From assembly GCA_944385595.1 (NCBI GenBank), contig CALWXY010000089.1, positions 1 through 16,454 on the forward strand: 16,454 bases of DNA, given 5' to 3'. The notes under the pieces were generated by a model. It made no database searches. It saw only the letters and a program-made list of their open reading frames with translations, and was not told where the DNA came from. This DNA is from an uncultured Oscillospiraceae bacterium. GTDB lineage: Bacteria; Bacillota; Clostridia; Oscillospirales; Oscillospiraceae. Below, in pieces: positions 12,947-16,454 of the stretch (its first letter is position 1; the number at the start of each line of letters is the position of its first letter). A program made the translations under genes and the position numbers.

Positions 12947-15027
12947 TCGCCGGTCTCCTCCGTGCTCATCAGCGTGAAGGCGTCGGTCATGCCGAAGGCC
13001 GAGGCGGCCAGCTCCGGCGAGCTCAAATCGGGCGTCTCCTCCACCGGCTCGCTGAGATCCAGCTCGGTGTAGATCGTGCAGCCGGGCAGCGCGGCCTTGA
13101 GCTCGCGCAGCTGCTCGGCGGTGACGCTGTTGTTGCTGATATACAGGGCGCTGAGCTTCGTGAGGCCCTTGAGCGCCTCGACATTCGAGATGCTGTTGTC
13201 CTCAAGATACAGCTCGCGCAGATTCGTAAGCCCCGAGAGCGCCGAGATATCGCTTATCCCGCAGCCCTGCAGCGACAGCGACTCAAGCGAGCTCATTCCC
13301 GAGAGCGCCGATATGCCGGAGAGGCTGTTGCCGTCGAGGTGCAGCTCGCGCAGATTCGTAAGCCCCGAGAGCGCCGAGATATCCGTGATGCTGTTGAACA
13401 TGAGGTTCAGCTGCGTCAGCGAGGTGAGGTTTTTGAGCGGCGTGAGGTCGCTCAGCGCGCCGTGCTTCGAGGCGTCGCTGCTCCAGACCTCGAGTATCTG
13501 CAAATTCTCAAGCTCCGCTATGGGGCTGAGGTTGGTGACGGAGGTGTTGGTGAGCTGCAATGTCGTGAGCTTCGAGAAGTGGTCGAGGCCGGTGAGATTC
13601 GTCACCGACGAGCCGGTGGCGGAGACGGCGGTGTCGTCGGAGTCAAACTGCGTGCCGCCGAGGTTTGCGAAGTATTTCAGCTCCGAGTGCGTGATGTTGC
13701 AGCCGCTGAGCGCGCTCTTGAGCTTGTCGACCTCGCCGCCGCTGAGCGCGGCGTTGTCCTCGAGCGCGAGCTCGGTGAGATTCTTGAGCTTTTTGAGCGA
13801 GGCGAGGTCGGAGTCCTCAAGCCCCGTGCCCTTGAGGCCGAGGCGCTCGAGCTGCGTCAGCTTCTCGAGGGGCTCGAAGCTGTCGATATCGTTGTAGCTC
13901 AGCCACAGCTCCCTCAGCGAGGTCAGCGCGGAGACGGCGGTGATGTCCTCTATCTCGTTGCCGTCGGCGTCGAGGTACTCGAGCTTCGCGAGGCCCATGA
14001 GGGGCAGTATGTCCTCAACGTCGTTGTTCCAGATGCACAGCCAGCTCAGCTCGGAGAGATCCATCAGCGGCGTGATGTCGCTGATTTTGTTGTCGCGCAG
14101 GTCGAGCTTCTGGAGATTCGTGCACTTTGCGAGTATGCTGATGTCGGTGATGTTCTTGCCGGAGAGGTCCAGCTCCGTGACGTCGGACATGAAGGTGACG
14201 CCGCCGAGGGTCAGCTCCTCGACCTCGTCGCTCTCGCCGCGCTCACAGTGGATGCTGCAGTTCGGCAGCGCCTCCTCCAGCGCCTCGGCCTCCTCCTCGG
14301 TGATGCCGGTGTTTTTGAGGCTGAGCGTGGTCAGCGATTTGAGCGAGTGCAGGGGCGTGAAGTCGTCAATCGGGTTGCCGTCGAGGTAGAGGGTCTTGAG
14401 CTTCGAAAGCCCCGCGAGGGGGGAGATATCGCTTACCTGGTTGTTGCCGAGCTGCAAAAAGCTCAGCTCCGTAAGCCCCGCGAGGGGCGAGATATCGGTG
14501 AGGCCGTTGTCGGTGAGCGAGAGGCTCTCGAGCTTCGTGAGCTGGGTGAGCGGCAGGATATCGCTGTCCTGCAGCCGCATCTGCGAGAGGACGAGGCTGG
14601 TGACGTCGGGCGAGATGGTCTCGCCGCCTATGGTGACGGCGTCGGCCACGGAGTCGCCCTCGGCCTTGATGGCCTTGAGGCTGTCGAGGTAGCTGTTAAT
14701 CGTGTCGCTCTCGAGCTTATACGAGCCGACGTACAGCACCTCCATGGCCTTGTCGATGTCGCCGAGGCCGGCGTAATATGTATTGGCGAGGAGGACGTAG
14801 CAGTCGACGCTGTCGCCGTATTCGAGCGCCTTTTCGAGCGACTCGGCGGCATAGCTGTATTCGCCGGCGGCGTAGGCGTCCGCCCCCTGCTTGTAGTATT
14901 TATCAAATTTACCGCCGCTCTGCGAGCCTATGAGCACGGCCACAAGTATGGCTATGACCACGAGCAGCGCCGCCGAGCCCGCTATGAAGACCCTGCGGTG
15001 ATTTTTGTTGTTTGGCTTTGCGTGCAT
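12943..15027 (-). CDS. Membrane-anchored leucine-rich-repeat protein
   Basis: The protein has 694 residues. A positively charged N-terminus and one membrane helix (13-34) form a type II signal anchor, so the bulk is predicted outside the cell. Residues 40-105 contain TPR-like helices (YYKQGADAYAAGEYSYAAESLEKAL). From about 140 to 660 run internalin-type 22-residue LRRs of the form LTxLxELxLxxNxISDISPL. These fall into three blocks, each ending in a related cap (EALPNCSIH, SALSGCNIT, AALPGCTIY). The acidic tail lacks an LPxTG sorting motif. An exact 42-bp direct repeat (13210-13251 and 13342-13383), 132 bp apart, equals two LRR units and points to recent repeat expansion. GGAGGA precedes the ATG. 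It probably binds proteins at the cell surface; the ligand is unknown. Confidence 0.9.
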   Translation of the reverse strand: MHAKPNNKNHRRVFIAGSAALLVVIAILVAVLIGSQSGGKFDKYYKQGADAYAAGEYSYAAESLEKALEYGDSVDCYVLLANTYYAGLGDIDKAMEVLYVGSYKLESDTINSYLDSLKAIKAEGDSVADAVTIGGETISPDVTSLVLSQMRLQDSDILPLTQLTKLESLSLTDNGLTDISPLAGLTELSFLQLGNNQVSDISPLAGLSKLKTLYLDGNPIDDFTPLHSLKSLTTLSLKNTGITEEEAEALEEALPNCSIHCERGESDEVEELTLGGVTFMSDVTELDLSGKNITDISILAKCTNLQKLDLRDNKISDITPLMDLSELSWLCIWNNDVEDILPLMGLAKLEYLDADGNEIEDITAVSALTSLRELWLSYNDIDSFEPLEKLTQLERLGLKGTGLEDSDLASLKKLKNLTELALEDNAALSGGEVDKLKSALSGCNITHSELKYFANLGGTQFDSDDTAVSATGSSVTNLTGLDHFSKLTTLQLTNTSVTNLSPIAELENLQILEVWSSDASKHGALSDLTPLKNLTSLTQLNLMFNSITDISALSGLTNLRELHLDGNSLSGISALSGMSSLESLSLQGCGISDISALSGLTNLRELYLEDNSISNVEALKGLTKLSALYISNNSVTAEQLRELKAALPGCTIYTELDLSEPVEETPDLSSPELAASAFGMTDAFTLMSTEETGE

Positions 15028-15086
15028 GACTTCCTCCGATATCTCTCTGTAGAAGGGCGCTTTGATTTACATAACGTGGTATACAA

Positions 15087-15115
15087 ATTATATTGTAAAA
15101 TCCATTTAAAGTCAA
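15087..15115 (-). promoter_or_regulatory. Promoter of the LRR-thpR operon
   Basis: On the minus strand TTGACT (15110-15115), a 17-bp spacer and TATAAT (15087-15092) give a near-consensus sigma-70-type promoter in an unusually A/T-rich patch. The leader is about 50 nt. Confidence 0.85.
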
Positions 15116-15132
15116 ATACCAGATATGCCGTC

Positions 15133-16212
15133 TCAATGCGCGGCGGCACCCAAGCGGTAGAAGTTGAGGTTGGATTTGAGCCTCTCGCTCTCCGGCTCGG
15201 CGGCGAGGGCGGCCTCGCCGTGGCTGAGCGCGGCCTCGAAAAGCCCGAGGTTCCAGCAGGCGATGGCGGCGAGGTCGTGCGGCAGCGAGCCCCAGCACTC
15301 GCCCTGCGAGATATAGGTCGCGCCGCGGTTTACTATGGTGAGCGCCCGCTCCGCGCAGGCGAGGCAGGCGCTCCAATCCCCGCGCCCGTAGTACAGCCGC
15401 GCGAGCGCGATCCAGCCCTCGCGCACCCAGGGCGCCTCCGCCGCGCAGCGCAGCAGCCAGCGCTCGCGCTCCCGCTCGTCGCCGAGCGCCGAGTAGGCCG
15501 CCGCTATGTAGCGCATCGAGGCCGCCCGCTCGTCCTCCCAGACGGCGCTCGGCATCTCAAGGTGGCGGCGCAGCGTAGTTATGCAGTCCTCCCAGCGCCC
15601 CGCGAACATGTACTCGCGCCCCAGATAGTGCGTGTTCCTGTCGTTCTCCGGCTCCTCGGCGACGGCTATCTCCAAAAGCGGCAGGTACTGCCCGCGCGAC
15701 TTCGTCGGGTCGGGGCGGTGCTCAAGGCGCACGCCCTCCGCCGTGACCATGACGGGACGCCCATTCGCCCGCACCGGGATCTCGTGCACCGCGCCGCGCC
15801 ACACATAGCCGTGCCGCGCGTGGATCTTCTCGGCGTAGAACACCACGTCGTCCCGCCCGTGCTCGTCGAAGCTCCAGACGTATTCATAGCGCGCCTGCGT
15901 CGTGCCGGGCCGCCACGCGCGCTCCAGCGCCGCGCGCCAGCCGGGGCAGAAGCTCTCGTCGAGGTCTATGCACGGGCATATCTCCGCATCCTCCGGCACC
16001 ATCGCGAGCGAGAGATTGCGCGCCGTGTCGAAGCGCCAGGGGCTGACCTCCGCGCGGCGCACCACCGCGCCCAGGCTCTCAAGCAGCTCCGGCGTGCCGT
16101 CGGTGGAGCCGGTGTCGAGGACGTAGATGCCGTCGGCCTCCGACATCGACTCCATCCAGCGCCGGGCGAATTTCGCCTCGTTTTTGCAGATGGTGTATAC
16201 ACAGACTTTCAT
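15133..16212 (-). CDS. Family 2 glycosyltransferase with C-terminal TPR-like region
   Basis: The protein has 359 residues, is cytoplasmic and has no membrane segment. Residues 1-170 are a GT2 (GT-A) domain: VYTICKNEAKFARRW at the start, LDTGSTDGT (32-40) for nucleotide-sugar binding, FDTARN (61-66), the metal-binding DxD equivalent DLDE (83-86), and WRGAVHE (138-144) followed by LEH (163-165). Residues of about 175-355 are helical and TPR-like (YLGREYMFAGRWEDCITTL, ALARLYYGRGDWSACLACAERAL), as in GT2 enzymes that glycosylate proteins. ATG 16212 is chosen because AAGGAGG is 7 nt upstream. The collagen-like gene lies just upstream on the same strand, so that surface protein is a plausible substrate, as with BclA3 and its glycosyltransferase in Clostridioides difficile. 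This link is inference. Confidence 0.88.
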   Translation of the reverse strand: MKVCVYTICKNEAKFARRWMESMSEADGIYVLDTGSTDGTPELLESLGAVVRRAEVSPWRFDTARNLSLAMVPEDAEICPCIDLDESFCPGWRAALERAWRPGTTQARYEYVWSFDEHGRDDVVFYAEKIHARHGYVWRGAVHEIPVRANGRPVMVTAEGVRLEHRPDPTKSRGQYLPLLEIAVAEEPENDRNTHYLGREYMFAGRWEDCITTLRRHLEMPSAVWEDERAASMRYIAAAYSALGDERERERWLLRCAAEAPWVREGWIALARLYYGRGDWSACLACAERALTIVNRGATYISQGECWGSLPHDLAAIACWNLGLFEAALSHGEAALAAEPESERLKSNLNFYRLGAAAH

Positions 16213-16240
16213 GCAGCGCCTCCTTGCATTCAATAAGGTT

Positions 16241-16273
16241 CGGACGGAGCCGGTATCAAACCGGCTCCGTCCG
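16241..16273 (-). terminator. Hairpin between the collagen-like and glycosyltransferase genes
   Basis: A perfect 13-bp stem, CGGACGGAGCCGG (16241-16253) with CCGGCTCCGTCCG (16261-16273), has a 7-nt loop. On the minus strand only AACCTTATT follows, a poor U-run, so it may be a partial terminator or an mRNA stabiliser that lets some transcription into the glycosyltransferase gene. Confidence 0.6.
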
Positions 16274-16289
16274 GGTTTGGTTTTCCGTA

Positions 16290-16454
16290 TCAGGTCGTGC
16301 TCATCGCGCCCGCGCTCTGCAGATTGCTTATGAGCTGGTTGAACGCGTCGATGACGTCGGCGAGCGTGGCGTCCGCCGGGAGCGTGGCGACGCTCCGCAG
16401 CGCCAGCGCTCCGCCGGCAGGGCCGGTCGGGCCGGTCGGGCCGGTCGGCCCGGT
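16290..16454 (-). CDS. Collagen-like repeat protein, C-terminal fragment
   Basis: The last 54 residues are visible; the gene continues beyond the window. The fragment starts with Gly-Pro-Thr/Ala collagen triplets (GPTGPTGPTGPAG), then a short C-terminal segment (RSVATLPADATLADVIDAFNQLISNLQSAG) ending in MSTT. The triplet array followed by a compact hydrophobic C-terminus resembles BclA-like exosporium or other surface proteins of Bacillota, where the C-terminal domain drives trimerisation. Thr in the triplets is a usual site for O-glycosylation, consistent with the adjacent GT2 gene. Confidence 0.85.
   Translation of the reverse strand, partial: TGPTGPTGPTGPAGGALALRSVATLPADATLADVIDAFNQLISNLQSAGAMSTT

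Noticed and set aside
12943..14600. Regularly spaced repeats that might suggest a CRISPR array
   Set aside because: They are codon-phase 66-bp LRR units inside an open reading frame, imperfect and without unrelated spacers.
16213..16233. Upstream TTG start for the glycosyltransferase
   Set aside because: AAGGAGG sits between it and ATG 16212, and the GT2 domain begins at the ATG.
13339..16236. 965-codon plus-strand frame opposite the LRR and glycosyltransferase genes
   Set aside because: It spans two well-supported minus-strand genes and their promoter, and the translation is repetitive Glu/Val/Arg-rich without a domain.

Overview
The window comes from a GC-rich anaerobic Bacillota, most likely a class Clostridia relative from a gut-type habitat. 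The evidence is indirect: an adenosylcobalamin-dependent ribonucleotide reductase, long-form HPF, a short Zn-site prolyl-tRNA synthetase, a HAAS/DUF1700-like membrane protein, DUF362 and DUF554 proteins, a collagen-like (Gly-x-Pro) protein, and canonical -35/-10 promoters with AGGAGG ribosome-binding sites. No genus is claimed. UGA is an ordinary stop codon for most genes here.

Layout. 1-63 is the tail of an unidentified gene, followed by its terminator. 239-742 is the first of three copies of a repeated structured element. 738-1364 (-) is a metallo-beta-lactamase-fold hydrolase, divergent from nrdJ (1505-3730, +), whose promoter overlaps two NrdR-like boxes. 3737-4306 is element copy 2. 4319-5431 (-) is a DUF362 ferredoxin protein with an in-frame UGA at an iron-sulfur cysteine position, coupled to DUF554 (5440-6177, -). 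A palindrome-rich gap separates these from proS (6412-7851, -). Divergent from proS is a plus-strand cluster: a small beta-domain protein (8014-8310), a HAAS-like membrane protein (8389-9324), a 71-aa membrane peptide (9321-9536) and a receptor-like protein joining a dead kinase C-lobe to an external C-type lectin domain (9558-11105). 11123-11701 is element copy 3. The rest is on the minus strand: hpf, thpR coupled to a membrane-anchored leucine-rich-repeat protein, a glycosyltransferase with TPR-like helices, and the C-terminus of a collagen-like protein.

Two signals stand out. First, the three-copy element of about 500-570 bp has no credible ORF. It is bounded on both sides by A/T-rich hairpins and sits each time between convergent genes. 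It encodes a conserved RNA fold: a terminal helix with a compensatory change, a long arm, and a 3' terminator hairpin that differs in sequence but keeps its pairing. Second, the DUF362 gene reads through its UGA into an intact second 4Cys cluster and a stop 12 nt from the element hairpin. This suggests selenocysteine, or a very recent nonsense mutation.

As functional groupings, nrdJ probably answers to NrdR, the 8389-11105 genes look like a membrane sensing module, and the collagen-like protein and glycosyltransferase look like a surface glycoprotein and its modifying enzyme. These groupings are inferences from gene order.
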